Source: Pseudolactococcus plantarum
Lineage (GTDB): Bacteria; Bacillota; Bacilli; Lactobacillales; Streptococcaceae
Assembly (NCBI RefSeq): GCF_002441715.1
Contig: NZ_JXJX01000001.1
Span: 62,001 to 126,000, forward strand
Length of the DNA stretch: 64,000 nucleotides
Direction: 5' to 3'
The position numbers were made by a program, and so were the translations under genes. Under the pieces are notes generated by a model. The model was not told the origin of the DNA. It did not search any database and was given only the letters and a program-made list of their open reading frames with translations. Positions 8,701-17,144 of the stretch are shown piece after piece (position 1 is the stretch's first letter; the number at the start of each line of letters is the position of its first letter).

Positions 8701-10029
8701 CAACAATTAGTGATGCAACCAAATCAATTCGATTCCAAGCAAATGTCAAAAATATGCGTAAACATGCAGCAGTTGTGCCATTACCAGAAGGTCGAAAACC
8801 TGCTATCACAGGGAATCCTGAGTTTGTATCTAATGGAGGTATCTCATTTTATCCAATGTTAAGTGGTAAAGCGCATACTTTAACCAATGGCAGTACGGCT
8901 GACCAGATTAATTTGTATCTTAAGGATATGCAAAATAGTCAGCTGAACCTTTACACTTATCTGAGTCAGGCCGATTTATCCACTGATAAAACAACAGAGC
9001 TTTTCGCTTTCAGTGGCTGGCAAGAAGATATCTCATCTCTTGGAAAAGATTTACCACCTACGTATCAAACAGTAACAAATATTACAACTCAAGATGGTCA
9101 AAATCCATTTGTCTTGGGTGGCAATAATACGACGCTTGCAGGCTTAAAAATGCCAACAAAGACAGTCAAGTATCATAATGAAACATTTAAAAACTCGACC
9201 CAACTTGCTTTTAAAACCTTTTCACCTAGCTCTTTATCTACAACACTCTCTAAACAAGGTGGTGGGCGTATCGATGCAGTTGATCTAAGTAAGGGACAAC
9301 TCGTTTCTTATCAAGTCAAATTAACCAATCCTAATATCCAGAGTTTCCCAGACCAACTATTATTGGGGTATAATCTCATTTTTGAGATAACTGGTAATGC
9401 TGAAATTTTTGATGGCTATGGGATTGATTTGCCTAATGGAATCTCTGAGACACACGATCAGCAAACAATTAAGTTCACCGGTAAAGGTAAAAATGAGTTA
9501 GGTGTAGGCATCAATATTCCTGTGCTAGTAACAGGAGACTTCCAGATTAAAGTGAAAGGTCTGGGACGTACACCTCAGGAAAAAACGCTGGCTTTACCAA
9601 GAAGCAAGCTGGGATGTTGCGAAAGAAGCGCATAATTTTGCGAGTGATGGGTTTACACCAGGTTTACAGGTCCCAAGCACTAATGACCCAAGCTATTTAG
9701 ACTACTATCGCCTTTTAGCGGCACCTGATAAAGATGTGTCAGTTTCGACATCAACAACGCCAATAAATGGTGGTAAAAAAGTGTATTTGTCGATTGCTGA
9801 TGGTAAACTAACTGTATACTATCGGGGACTTAAACAAGATTCTAATGTGAAAGTAGAGGTAGATGGCAAAGCATTAACAACGTTCAAAGTAGATGAGAGT
9901 GATATAGAACAAGCAAAACCACTCAATTTTAAAATAAATGGTGTTAGAAATATTGTAAAAGTAAGCTATACGCTTTTAGATGGGACTACTCAAACTGTGA
10001 CGTGGAAAAATCCCAAAATTACAAATTAG
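5739..10029 (+). pseudogene. Giant pilus-locus surface protein with pectate-lyase-like adhesive region; interrupted by a frameshift
   Basis: The first part (5739-9635, 1,298 residues) and the second (in the +1 frame to 10029) form one protein of about 1,430 residues if one base of the A6 run at 9580-9585 is removed; the second frame then continues without a stop as KRWLYQEASWDVAKEAHNF. It has a basic N-terminus and one hydrophobic helix (about residues 7-29), as an uncleaved signal anchor. A long beta-rich region follows (about 215-700) that begins VSNYTEFLAAVAN...ISRIEFKNDI and resembles the pectate-lyase-like adhesive domain of Lactobacillales surface proteins. The C-terminus is Ig-like. 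No LPXTG, WxL or class III leader is visible. Position after pilO suggests a pilus-linked adhesin or tip factor. The break may be real decay, phase variation or an assembly error. Confidence 0.75.
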
Positions 10030-10090
10030 GTGTATGTGTCATACTTATGAATTTAGGACATGCTAGTTAAGTAGTTATAGACAAGTAATA

Positions 10091-10124
10091 CAAATAAGCA
10101 AGTACAGGTGTACTTGCTTATTTG
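10091..10124. terminator. Hairpin ending the pilus locus
   Basis: A perfect 15-bp stem (10091-10105 with 10110-10124) with an AGGT loop lies 62 bases after the adhesin stop, between convergent genes. No strong T-run follows on either strand, so it may end transcription weakly or protect the 3' end. Confidence 0.65.
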
Positions 10125-10151
10125 TGAGATGTGGCTACTATACTACTAGAC

Positions 10152-10184
10152 AACTGATTTTATAGTAGCTATAGGGAATCAGTT
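10152..10184. terminator. Second hairpin between convergent genes
   Basis: AACTGATT...AATCAGTT (10152-10159 and 10177-10184) encloses an inner TATAG/CTATA stem. It abuts the 3' end of the leftward azoreductase gene and probably ends or protects that transcript. There is no clear T-run. Confidence 0.45.
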
Positions 10185-10190
10185 AGTATA

Positions 10191-10811
10191 TTAAAATGTT
10201 TTAGCGATTGTTTCTAATTTGGCTACTGCATCTGCTAAAATTTGATCTGCTTGTTCAGGAGCGTAGGCATGTCCTTCAATATAAACTGATGTGATATCGT
10301 CTATACCGATGAAGTTTAAGATGCCATTTAGGTAAACTGAGGCAAAGTCATTACCGCCATAAACACCACCGTTTGCTTGGATGTGTAACACTTTTTTACC
10401 AGTTGCAAGACCGACAGGTCCCTCAGCAGTATATTTAAATGTTTTACCAGCAACGTTAATCGTATCAACCCATGCTTTCAGACGTGTCGGTAGTTGGAGG
10501 TTCCATAGTGGATTTGCAATAACTACCTTATCTGCTGCTATAAATTGGTCTGTTAACTCACCAAATCTGCCAATTTTAGCCTGTTGTTCAGCAGTGAGGG
10601 TATCAAATGCTTGTCCACTAGCAAGTGCATTAAAGGCGCTTGCGATATCAGCATCAATTTCTGGTACATTATCAGTAAAAACATCAAGAACTGTAATCGT
10701 ATCATCAGGGTTTGCAGCTGTATAAGCAGCTTTAAACGCTTCTAATCCTTTAACAGAAAAAGATGTTTCAGATGTAAGTGGATGTCCTTTGATAAGTAAT
10801 ACGTTTGACAT
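10191..10811 (-). CDS. azoR: FMN-dependent NADH-azoreductase
   Basis: A 206-residue cytosolic flavodoxin-fold quinone/azo-dye reductase. The N-terminal strand MSNVLLIKGHPL carries the FMN-phosphate loop. The FMN-binding NPLWNLQLPTRLKAWVD block (about residues 97-113) and the IQANGGVYGG block (about 145-154) are typical of AzoR. It uses NADH to reduce quinones and azo compounds by two electrons and is usually a detoxifying enzyme. It is a single gene on the minus strand between the pilus locus and plsX, with a CGAGGAAC ribosome site. Confidence 0.93.
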   Translation of the reverse strand: MSNVLLIKGHPLTSETSFSVKGLEAFKAAYTAANPDDTITVLDVFTDNVPEIDADIASAFNALASGQAFDTLTAEQQAKIGRFGELTDQFIAADKVVIANPLWNLQLPTRLKAWVDTINVAGKTFKYTAEGPVGLATGKKVLHIQANGGVYGGNDFASVYLNGILNFIGIDDITSVYIEGHAYAPEQADQILADAVAKLETIAKTF

Positions 10812-11029
10812 ATAAGTTCCTCGTGATTTCTATTTTTTTAATGAATTACTTGTTTATTTTATATAAAATTTCTAAATTTTGCTGTGTTTACGCTTGTAAA
10901 TTTTATCACGATATATAGGGCATGACCGATAGCAGAAAATGTCATTGGTTTATCTTGATGTATGACTTGCGACTAAACGTTGTTAAAATAACGACTTCAT
11001 GCTTTTTATTGCAGTCCATTGAGGTAGTA

Positions 11030-11038
11030 TGTTATAAT
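11030..11038 (+). promoter_or_regulatory. Extended -10 promoter of plsX, very close to the start codon
   Basis: TGTTATAAT is a consensus extended -10 box (hexamer 11033-11038). TTGCAG at 11009-11014 is a possible -35 at 18 bases. The first plsX ATG (11039) touches the -10 and the second (11045) is 6 bases after it, so transcription would begin at about the start codon. Confidence 0.75.
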
Positions 11039-11044
11039 ATGAGA

Positions 11045-12046
11045 ATGAAAAAGAAACTAGCAATAGATGCAATGGGTGGAGATTTTGCTCCAAAATCTGT
11101 TGTAGAAGGGTGTCTGTCGGCACAAGCCAAATACACAGATATTGAGTTTATTTTATTTGGGGATGAAGCACAGATTAAGCCTCTCCTCACTGATACCAGT
11201 CGCATGACGATTGTACACACGACTGAGAAGATTGATTCAGGTGAGTCTGACCCAGTTAAGGCGATTCGTAGTAAGCGAAATTCAAGTCTTGTTCTGGCTG
11301 CAAATGCAGTCAAGAATGGTGAAGCAGATGCGTTGATATCTGCTGGTAATACGGGAGCGTTACTGGCTAGTGGTATTTTTATTGTTGGGCGTATTAAACA
11401 AATTGACCGTCCTGGTTTGATGTCAACCCTACCTACCATGGATGGTAAAGGGTTTGATATGTTAGACCTAGGTGCTAATGCCGAAAATACAGCACGTCAT
11501 TTACAACATTTTGCTGTCTTAGGGTCATTTTATGCTCAAAATGTTAGAGGGATAGCAAAACCACGTGTTGGCTTACTAAATAATGGTTCTGAAGCCAGTA
11601 AAGGTGCACCACTTCAAAAAGAAGCATATGAGTTATTAGCGGCTGATGATACGATTCATTTTATCGGTAATGTTGAAGCACGCGACCTAATGGCTGGTGT
11701 TGCTGATGTTGTTGTTACTGATGGGTTTACAGGAAACGCTGTGTTAAAATCAATAGAAGGTACTGCCTCAAGCTTGATGACACTGCTAAAAGCGTCGATT
11801 ACTAATGGTGGTATGCGATCAAAACTTGGTGCTTTATTCATGAAAAAATCTTTGTATCAACTAAAAGATACGCTAGATTATGAAAAAGCTGGTGGTGCAG
11901 TCTTATTTGGTCTTAAAGCACCAGTCATAAAGAGTCATGGCTCATCAAAAGCAGATGCAATTTTTGCGACAATTAAACAAACACATAAAATGTTAGAAAC
12001 TGACGTTGTTGGTAAATTAGTACAACACTATCAGGAGGACAAATAA
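11045..12046 (+). CDS. plsX: Phosphate acyltransferase PlsX
   Basis: A peripheral membrane enzyme of about 333 residues that makes acyl-phosphate from acyl-ACP, the first step of phosphatidic acid synthesis with PlsY and PlsC. The start is set at 11045 ([16 protein letters not shown]). An ATG two codons earlier (11039) is possible, but the frame continues upstream to 10922 with sequence unlike PlsX that lies over the promoter. Family motifs visible are [38 protein letters not shown] and [10 protein letters not shown]. No ribosome site is well placed for 11045; GAGG at 11021-11024 is too far and is upstream of the probable transcript start. acpP follows directly. Confidence 0.93.
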   Translation: MKKKLAIDAMGGDFAPKSVVEGCLSAQAKYTDIEFILFGDEAQIKPLLTDTSRMTIVHTTEKIDSGESDPVKAIRSKRNSSLVLAANAVKNGEADALISAGNTGALLASGIFIVGRIKQIDRPGLMSTLPTMDGKGFDMLDLGANAENTARHLQHFAVLGSFYAQNVRGIAKPRVGLLNNGSEASKGAPLQKEAYELLAADDTIHFIGNVEARDLMAGVADVVVTDGFTGNAVLKSIEGTASSLMTLLKASITNGGMRSKLGALFMKKSLYQLKDTLDYEKAGGAVLFGLKAPVIKSHGSSKADAIFATIKQTHKMLETDVVGKLVQHYQEDK

Positions 12047-12295
12047 ATGACGATTAGTAAAGAGACACTATTTACTAAAATTAAAGATAATTTAGTAAAA
12101 ACTTTAAATTTAGATCCAGAATTGATTACACTTGATACAAATATTGTTGAGGATTTGAATACCGATTCGATCAGTTTGATGGAATTCACATTAGCTTTAG
12201 AAGATGAATTTGGTATCGAAATTTCTGATGAAGACGCTGAACATATTTTGACTTTAGGACAAGTTGTAGACTATGTTTCTGAAAAAATAAATTAA
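12047..12295 (+). CDS. acpP: Acyl carrier protein
   Basis: An acidic 82-residue four-helix carrier of fatty-acyl chains. The phosphopantetheine serine lies in EDLNTDSISLMEF, where Ile replaces the usual Leu of the DSL motif. AGGAGG just inside the plsX 3' end drives its ATG, which follows the plsX stop directly, so the two are co-translated. Pairing with plsX, whose substrate is acyl-ACP, fits a role in phospholipid synthesis. A second acp in a fab operon is common in this group, so this may not be the only ACP. Confidence 0.93.
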   Translation: MTISKETLFTKIKDNLVKTLNLDPELITLDTNIVEDLNTDSISLMEFTLALEDEFGIEISDEDAEHILTLGQVVDYVSEKIN

Positions 12296-12309
12296 TCGAT
12301 GTTATAGAT

Positions 12310-12349
12310 AAAAGAAGCCTGTTGGTAAACATACCAACAGGCTTCTTTT
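12310..12349. terminator. Bidirectional terminator after acpP
   Basis: A perfect 18-bp stem (12310-12327 with 12332-12349) with an AACA loop, A-rich on one side and T-rich on the other. It can end both the rightward acpP message and the leftward 12373-12558 gene. Confidence 0.9.
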
Positions 12350-12372
12350 TAGTTTTGTTCGTCACGAAAAGA

Positions 12373-12558
12373 TTAATCAAGTCCACCTTGAAAGTCTGTA
12401 TCGATATCTTGTACATAGGTTTTGTAATAGTTCACGAGATCACGTTTAAACTCTTGATAGTCATCTTCAGAGTAATCTCGCTCAGCATCGATTTGTGCTT
12501 TAAAATGTGGTAAGTCTAATTCAGTACGAATGCGTTGTTCTAAGTCATCTCTAGTCAT
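12373..12558 (-). CDS. Small acidic protein of unknown function
   Basis: A 61-residue acidic protein (MTRDDLEQRIRTELDLPHF...). The ATG at 12558 has a good AAAGGTG site 6 bases upstream, so it is preferred to the GTG three codons earlier. It is rich in Asp, Glu and Tyr, has no membrane segment and ends in FQGGLD. It lies between a strong terminator and an unrelated coiled-coil gene 27 bases upstream, so the pair may be a two-gene operon. I do not recognise the family. Short length makes it less certain, but start, ribosome site and terminator agree. Confidence 0.6.
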   Translation of the reverse strand: MTRDDLEQRIRTELDLPHFKAQIDAERDYSEDDYQEFKRDLVNYYKTYVQDIDTDFQGGLD

Positions 12559-12585
12559 GTAATTCACCTTTTCATCTGTATATGT

Positions 12586-13050
12586 TTAAGATACGTCCCA
12601 TGTAATATGCCCCTTTGGTATTTGAGGCTTACTAGGTGGGGGAACTGCTGGTCTATCCTCAAAAGGAATACTACTATCATAAGCGATATCTGGTTCCTGA
12701 TCTATAGTTTGATCCAGAAAACGATGTAAGAAGTCAAATGATTCAGTCGTATTGGCCTCCTCACAAGTTTTTTCAAGCACTATTAACTCTTGAAAGAGCG
12801 TTTGTTCAAGTGTTTTAAGTCTGGTAAGTTCATCTACTGCAAGTTGATGGTCTGCTTTTTGTTTGGCAACATCCAAATCCGTATGCAAAACGGCTTGTTG
12901 TTCACGTTGATGGCTGTTTTGGATTGCAAAAGAAAAATCCTGTATAGCTTTCTCAAGTTGCTTTTCTGCATGTTGTCTCTCTAATATGATTGTTGCTAAC
13001 TGTTGTTTTTTTTCTGATAACTGATTAGTAATATCATGTCTCCTTTTCAT
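12586..13050 (-). CDS. Coiled-coil protein of unknown function
   Basis: A 154-residue protein. Residues 1-100 are a Gln/Lys/Glu-rich coiled coil with heptad leucines, then comes an acidic linker and a Pro-rich tail (PAVPPPSKPQIPKGH). No signal peptide or membrane segment is seen, so it is probably cytosolic. An AAGGG lies about 9 bases before the ATG. Upstream of it (13051-13142) nothing else is visible apart from the rarA 3' end. The layout recalls small cell-envelope or division accessory proteins, but I cannot assign a function. Confidence 0.65.
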   Translation of the reverse strand: MKRRHDITNQLSEKKQQLATIILERQHAEKQLEKAIQDFSFAIQNSHQREQQAVLHTDLDVAKQKADHQLAVDELTRLKTLEQTLFQELIVLEKTCEEANTTESFDFLHRFLDQTIDQEPDIAYDSSIPFEDRPAVPPPSKPQIPKGHITWDVS

Positions 13051-13142
13051 TTTGCACGCCCTTAGCTATAGTCATACTGTAGCGTAAGTGTAACGACAGT
13101 GTTAACTAATTAGTAAACTAAGTTGATACTATTTTTTGCAAA

Positions 13143-14405
13143 TTAGGGTTTGTTACGTTTTCTTTGATTGATATCATCAAGTCGTAACTGTAAAGCACGC
13201 TCATATTTCCCTAAGCCATCTGATTGGAAATAATTGACGTGTTTAAGTGGATCAGGTAAATATTGCTGGTCAACCCAGTGATCAGGATAGGCATGAGGAT
13301 ATTGGTAGTTTTCTGATCGGCCTAATTTCTTAGCACCTGAATAATGACCGTCTTGTAAATGGGGTGGGATCTGTAGAACACCATGTTTGTCTAGATCTGC
13401 TATGGCTTTATCTAATGCGGTATAACTTGCATTAGATTTTGGTGAGAGTGCTAGATCAACGATGACATTTGCGATGGGAATACGTGCTTCAGGTAAGCCG
13501 ATTTTTTCAGCTGCTGTAACTGCGTTTATGGTATGTAGCGCAGCATCTGGATTTGCAAGACCAATATCTTCGTAGGCGATGACAATCAATCGACGAGATA
13601 GACTTTGGAGATCACCACCAGCTATCAATCTTGCTGCATAGTGTAAACTTGCGTTGACATCTGAGCCACGAATCGATTTTTGTAAGGCAGATAGTAAATC
13701 ATAGTGTGCATCGCCATCTTTGTCAAATGTTGCAGCAGATTGTTGCAGAGAATTTGCCATGTCTGCCAAAGTCACATGATGATCTTTGCTTGATAAAACA
13801 GCTAATTCGAGGGAGTTTAACGTCGCACGAACATCCCCATTGGTTTTTTGGGCTAAAAATTCTTCAGCATCAGCATCCAGTGTCACCTCAAAGTCAAATC
13901 CACGTTCGTTATCAAGTATAGCGCGATCAATGGCAATCTTGATATCCTCAGGCGTGAGAGGTTTAAGCTCAAAAATTTGAACACGACTACGGATGGCAGG
14001 GACAACACTAAAATAAGGGTTTTCAGTTGTGGCACAGATCAAGATGATTTCACCGTTTTCAAGAAGTGGTAGTAAAAAATCTTGTTTGGGCTTATCTAGT
14101 CGATGTATCTCGTCTAAAAGTAAGACGAGTTGTCCAGAGAACTGTGCCTCTGCTGCAATTTCTTGCAACTTAGTCTTTTTATCAGATGTTGCGTTAAATG
14201 TGCGAAAAGCCATGTCTGCTGTGCCAGCAATAGCAGAAGCGATGGAGGTTTTACCAATACCAGGGGGACCGTATAAAATCATAGAGCTGAGTAATTTAGT
14301 CTCAACCATGCGTCTGATGATCATGCCTTCACCAACTAAATGACGCTGGCCGATGATGTCATCTATCGATCGCGGTCGTAGACGCCGCGCCAAATTTGGT
14401 TTCAT
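13143..14405 (-). CDS. rarA: Replication-associated recombination ATPase RarA (MgsA)
   Basis: A AAA+ ATPase of 420 residues that acts at stalled replication forks. Start set at 14405 (MKPNLARRLRPRSIDDIIGQ), where AGGAG lies 5 bases upstream; the frame is open for 58 more codons but that part overlaps the promoter palindrome and the divergent gene. Walker A is GPPGIGKTS (about residues 46-54), Walker B is LLLDEIHRLDK (about 95-105), and the sensor 1 region is ATTENPYFSV. The C-terminal tetramerisation domain with YPHAYPDHWVDQQYLP is typical. It is transcribed divergently from the DUF3013 gene. Confidence 0.94.
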   Translation of the reverse strand: MKPNLARRLRPRSIDDIIGQRHLVGEGMIIRRMVETKLLSSMILYGPPGIGKTSIASAIAGTADMAFRTFNATSDKKTKLQEIAAEAQFSGQLVLLLDEIHRLDKPKQDFLLPLLENGEIILICATTENPYFSVVPAIRSRVQIFELKPLTPEDIKIAIDRAILDNERGFDFEVTLDADAEEFLAQKTNGDVRATLNSLELAVLSSKDHHVTLADMANSLQQSAATFDKDGDAHYDLLSALQKSIRGSDVNASLHYAARLIAGGDLQSLSRRLIVIAYEDIGLANPDAALHTINAVTAAEKIGLPEARIPIANVIVDLALSPKSNASYTALDKAIADLDKHGVLQIPPHLQDGHYSGAKKLGRSENYQYPHAYPDHWVDQQYLPDPLKHVNYFQSDGLGKYERALQLRLDDINQRKRNKP

Positions 14406-14422
14406 AAATGCTCCTATTAAGT

Positions 14423-14446
14423 ATGTTATACTATATAGTATAACAT
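14423..14446. promoter_or_regulatory. 24-bp perfect palindrome containing face-to-face extended -10 promoters
   Basis: The palindrome at 14423-14446 reads TGTTATACT in from both ends, giving an extended -10 box for rarA on the minus strand and for the DUF3013 gene on the plus strand. The two -10 hexamers are almost adjacent, so polymerases going each way cannot bind together, and the symmetry could also be a repressor site. Confidence 0.65.
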
Positions 14447-14533
14447 TTTTAAAAAAGAGAAAGATAAATGAGATACATCTGTAGCTATGTGATGAGATCA
14501 CACATTCAGATGACGAGTTAGTCGAGGAGAGAG

Positions 14534-15004
14534 ATGGCAAAATACGGTTTTTTAGATGCATTGGATGATGAGCTTGCAAGAAATTTTACATATGATTATG
14601 AAATTAATTGGGATAAAAAACATCATGCTGTAGAAATTTTTTATTTACTTGATGTGGAAAACCCTGGTGTGGCAGTGACTGATACAGCAGATGATGAGGC
14701 AGCGTCAAGTGAAAATATTTCATTTGAAGATGCAGTTGTGTTTTATAATCCACACAAATCAAAACTTGTCGTAGATGATTATCTAGCTATGTTCCCTTAT
14801 GAACCAAAGACAGGCCTATCCAAAGAATTCATCACTTATTTTGTGCGTTTTTTACAAGAAACAGCAGATAATGAGTTAGATGCGTTAATGGACTTTTTAA
14901 GCTCTGATCAGGTTGAATTTTCAGGAACAATTGATTTGGAGAAGTTTAAAAAAGAGGTGGCAGAGCTTTCTGAGACAGAGTTTCTACCTTACCCGAGATA
15001 TTGA
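14534..15004 (+). CDS. DUF3013 family protein
   Basis: A 156-residue, strongly acidic cytosolic protein. MAKYGFLDALDDELARNFTYDY at the start and the FYNPHKSKLVVDDYLAMFPYEP block are characteristic of the DUF3013 family of streptococci and lactococci, which has no known function. As in relatives, it lies just upstream of prmA, 112 bases away. GAGGAGAGAG gives the ribosome site for the ATG at 14534. Family membership is confident; any link to translation is inferred only from its neighbours. Confidence 0.85.
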   Translation: MAKYGFLDALDDELARNFTYDYEINWDKKHHAVEIFYLLDVENPGVAVTDTADDEAASSENISFEDAVVFYNPHKSKLVVDDYLAMFPYEPKTGLSKEFITYFVRFLQETADNELDALMDFLSSDQVEFSGTIDLEKFKKEVAELSETEFLPYPRY

Positions 15005-15116
15005 CATCGGATACTGAAAGTAAGTTTTTTTTAGATAGCTGTGTGTACCATAGTATTGATGATTTGTGACACGGATTTGTCGTGTTACCTAATGTTTAAA
15101 AGGAAATTGATTAGAG

Positions 15117-16073
15117 ATGAATAACTGGAATGAATTAGCAGTAAACGTTTCACGTGAAACCGAAGAAGCTGTCAGTAATATTTTAATAGAAGCAGGTGCT
15201 CAAGGGGTCGCGATAGAAGACACACAGGACTATTTATATCATCAAGATAACTTTGGTGAGATTTTGCCAGAAGTGGAACAGGTTGATACGATCGTTGTGA
15301 AGGCTTATTATCCAGAAAACTTGTCCATTATTGAACTATCTGAACATATCAGAGCACAGATAGCTGGCTTATTAGATTTCGGACTCAATCCAGGTGATTT
15401 TACGGTAAATACACAAAGTTTAGCTGAGCATGATTGGGCAGATAGTTGGAAACGTTATTTCTTGCCAACACGCATCTCAAATCAGCTCACTATTGTCCCT
15501 TCTTGGACAGAGTATACACCTGCATCATCTGATGAGAAGATTATTCGTTTAGATCCAGGTATGGCTTTTGGTACAGGCACACACCCGACAACAAAACTGT
15601 CTTTATTTGCCTTATCACAAACGTTAAGAGGCGGTGAAACGTTGCTAGATGTTGGGACTGGCTCAGGTGTCTTATCAATTGCTGCAAGTTTACTGGGTGC
15701 CAAAAACATTCATGCATATGATTTGGATGAGGTTGCAGTCAAAGTTGCCAAAGAAAATATAGCGCTTAATCCTGATATAAAACACATTACTGTTGGTACT
15801 GGTAACCTGCTCAAAAATGTGACCATTCAGGCAGACGTGATTGTTGCTAATATTTTGGCTGATATCTTGATGGATGTGATAGCAGATGCTTATCAGTTGT
15901 TGCATGACAACGGTTATTTGATTATGAGTGGGATAATCGATAGTAAGTCAGAGATGATTTTAGACAAATGTCAAGAAGTAGGATTTTCAACGATCACGCG
16001 GATGCAACAAGGTGAATGGCATTGTATCATTTTGCAAAAATGTGATGATGATGATCATATTATCGGAGGTTAA
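15117..16073 (+). CDS. prmA: Ribosomal protein L11 methyltransferase PrmA
   Basis: A 318-residue SAM-dependent enzyme that trimethylates lysines and the N-terminus of ribosomal protein L11. The N-terminal substrate-binding domain (residues 1-110) is followed by the Rossmann methyltransferase domain: the conserved [16 protein letters not shown] block near 148-163, SAM motif [16 protein letters not shown] near 180, and VANILADIL as the catalytic loop near 244. The ribosome site AAAGGAAAT precedes the ATG at 15117. rsmE starts 6 bases after its stop, as in most Firmicutes. Confidence 0.96.
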   Translation: MNNWNELAVNVSRETEEAVSNILIEAGAQGVAIEDTQDYLYHQDNFGEILPEVEQVDTIVVKAYYPENLSIIELSEHIRAQIAGLLDFGLNPGDFTVNTQSLAEHDWADSWKRYFLPTRISNQLTIVPSWTEYTPASSDEKIIRLDPGMAFGTGTHPTTKLSLFALSQTLRGGETLLDVGTGSGVLSIAASLLGAKNIHAYDLDEVAVKVAKENIALNPDIKHITVGTGNLLKNVTIQADVIVANILADILMDVIADAYQLLHDNGYLIMSGIIDSKSEMILDKCQEVGFSTITRMQQGEWHCIILQKCDDDDHIIGG

Positions 16074-16079
16074 GCTAGC

Positions 16080-16826
16080 ATGCAACAGTATTTTTTACCT
16101 GACAAAGTAGCCAATATTGGGGATGTTTTTTCGCTAGATAAATCAGATCACCATCATCTGTTTACAGTTCTTCGTGCACAAGCAGGTGAAGTGGTTCAGG
16201 TCGTGTTTTCAGACCAATCTTTGATGTTAGCTGAGGTAGGCGATGATCAAGCGACGTTGACTGTAACAGAAAGTTTAACAAGACAGATTGAGTTGCCAAT
16301 AGACGTTACGATTGCTGTTGGATTACCTAAAGGAGATAAGTTAGAATTTATCGCTCAAAAAACAACAGAGCTTGGGGCTTATGAGTTGATTGGGTTTCCT
16401 GCCAAATGGTCAGTGACAAAGCTTGATGCGAAAAAAGCGAGTAAAAAAACTGAGCGATTACACAAAATTGTCAAAGGAGCTGCAGAACAGTCTAAACGGT
16501 TGCGAATACCGGGTGTGCAACTTCTGGACAGCTTAAAAGCGTTGACTGATCTATTTGGGAACTATGACGTGGTCTTGGTTGCTTATGAAGAGTCAGCTAA
16601 ATCAGATGAGCTATCGATGTTTACCAAGCAGCTCGCAGCGCTAAATAGCGGTGGTAGTGTTTTGGTGATATTTGGTTCTGAAGGTGGTATTTCTCCAGAA
16701 GAAATAGCTGTATTTACGCAACTCGGTGCCGTACAGATTGGTTTAGGACCACGGATTATGCGTGCTGAAACGGCACCACTGTATGTGTTATCAGCTATGT
16801 CGTTTTATACGGAGTTATTGAAATAA
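16080..16826 (+). CDS. rsmE: 16S rRNA m3U1498 methyltransferase RsmE
   Basis: A 248-residue SPOUT-class methyltransferase with an N-terminal PUA-like RNA-binding domain (residues 1-70) and a C-terminal knotted SAM domain. The SAM knot is shown by VLVIFGSEGGISPEE (about 195-209) and LGPRIMRAETAPL (about 223-235). It methylates N3 of U1498 near the decoding centre. It shares an operon with prmA and is followed by a terminator. Confidence 0.96.
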   Translation: MQQYFLPDKVANIGDVFSLDKSDHHHLFTVLRAQAGEVVQVVFSDQSLMLAEVGDDQATLTVTESLTRQIELPIDVTIAVGLPKGDKLEFIAQKTTELGAYELIGFPAKWSVTKLDAKKASKKTERLHKIVKGAAEQSKRLRIPGVQLLDSLKALTDLFGNYDVVLVAYEESAKSDELSMFTKQLAALNSGGSVLVIFGSEGGISPEEIAVFTQLGAVQIGLGPRIMRAETAPLYVLSAMSFYTELLK

Positions 16827-16865
16827 ACGTTCTTACCAATCAGTGAGTGAGACAAAATAAAAACA

Positions 16866-16901
16866 ATTAACTATGTCTTTTGAGATGGTTAATTTTTTTT
16901 T
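16866..16901 (+). terminator. Terminator after rsmE
   Basis: ATTAAC (16866-16871) pairs with GTTAAT (16888-16893), with a small inner TCT/AGA stem, followed by a run of T to 16901. It lies in the 318-base gap 16827-17144, whose remaining part holds only the rel promoter. Confidence 0.7.
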
Positions 16902-17060
16902 ATAAATTCAATTGTTAGTTACAAACTTCAGCAACAATCCTTTTATGTATGAGATAAAAATGTGCTAAAGATAATTTATATATTAAAATACGCTAACTGT
17001 TTTGCGATGAAATGATTCGATTATTTTTAAAAAATGGAAACAGATTTTGTTGTGGAGCTG

Positions 17061-17069
17061 TGTTATAAT
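17061..17069 (+). promoter_or_regulatory. Extended -10 promoter of the rel gene
   Basis: TGTTATAAT (hexamer 17064-17069) lies 75 bases before the rel ATG. No good -35 is seen at the right distance, which is acceptable for an extended -10 promoter. Confidence 0.65.
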
Positions 17070-17144
17070 AGGACTAATTATCATCATTTTTAGGAAAGGA
17101 TTGTCTTTTGAAGGCGGTAGACTAAAAGACAAATAGTAAAAGAT

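Noticed and set aside
9580-9635. Programmed -1 ribosomal frameshift in the adhesin gene
   Set aside because: The downstream coding frame is +1 (or -2) relative to the upstream frame, so slipping back by one base gives the wrong frame.
10922-11044. Upstream extension of plsX by 41 codons
   Set aside because: The extra part contains the extended -10 promoter, has no resemblance to PlsX and no ribosome site; [13 protein letters not shown] is the normal family start.
14406-14579. 58-codon N-terminal extension of rarA
   Set aside because: It crosses the promoter palindrome and the start of the divergent gene; AGGAG directly before ATG 14405 and the family N-terminus support the shorter form.
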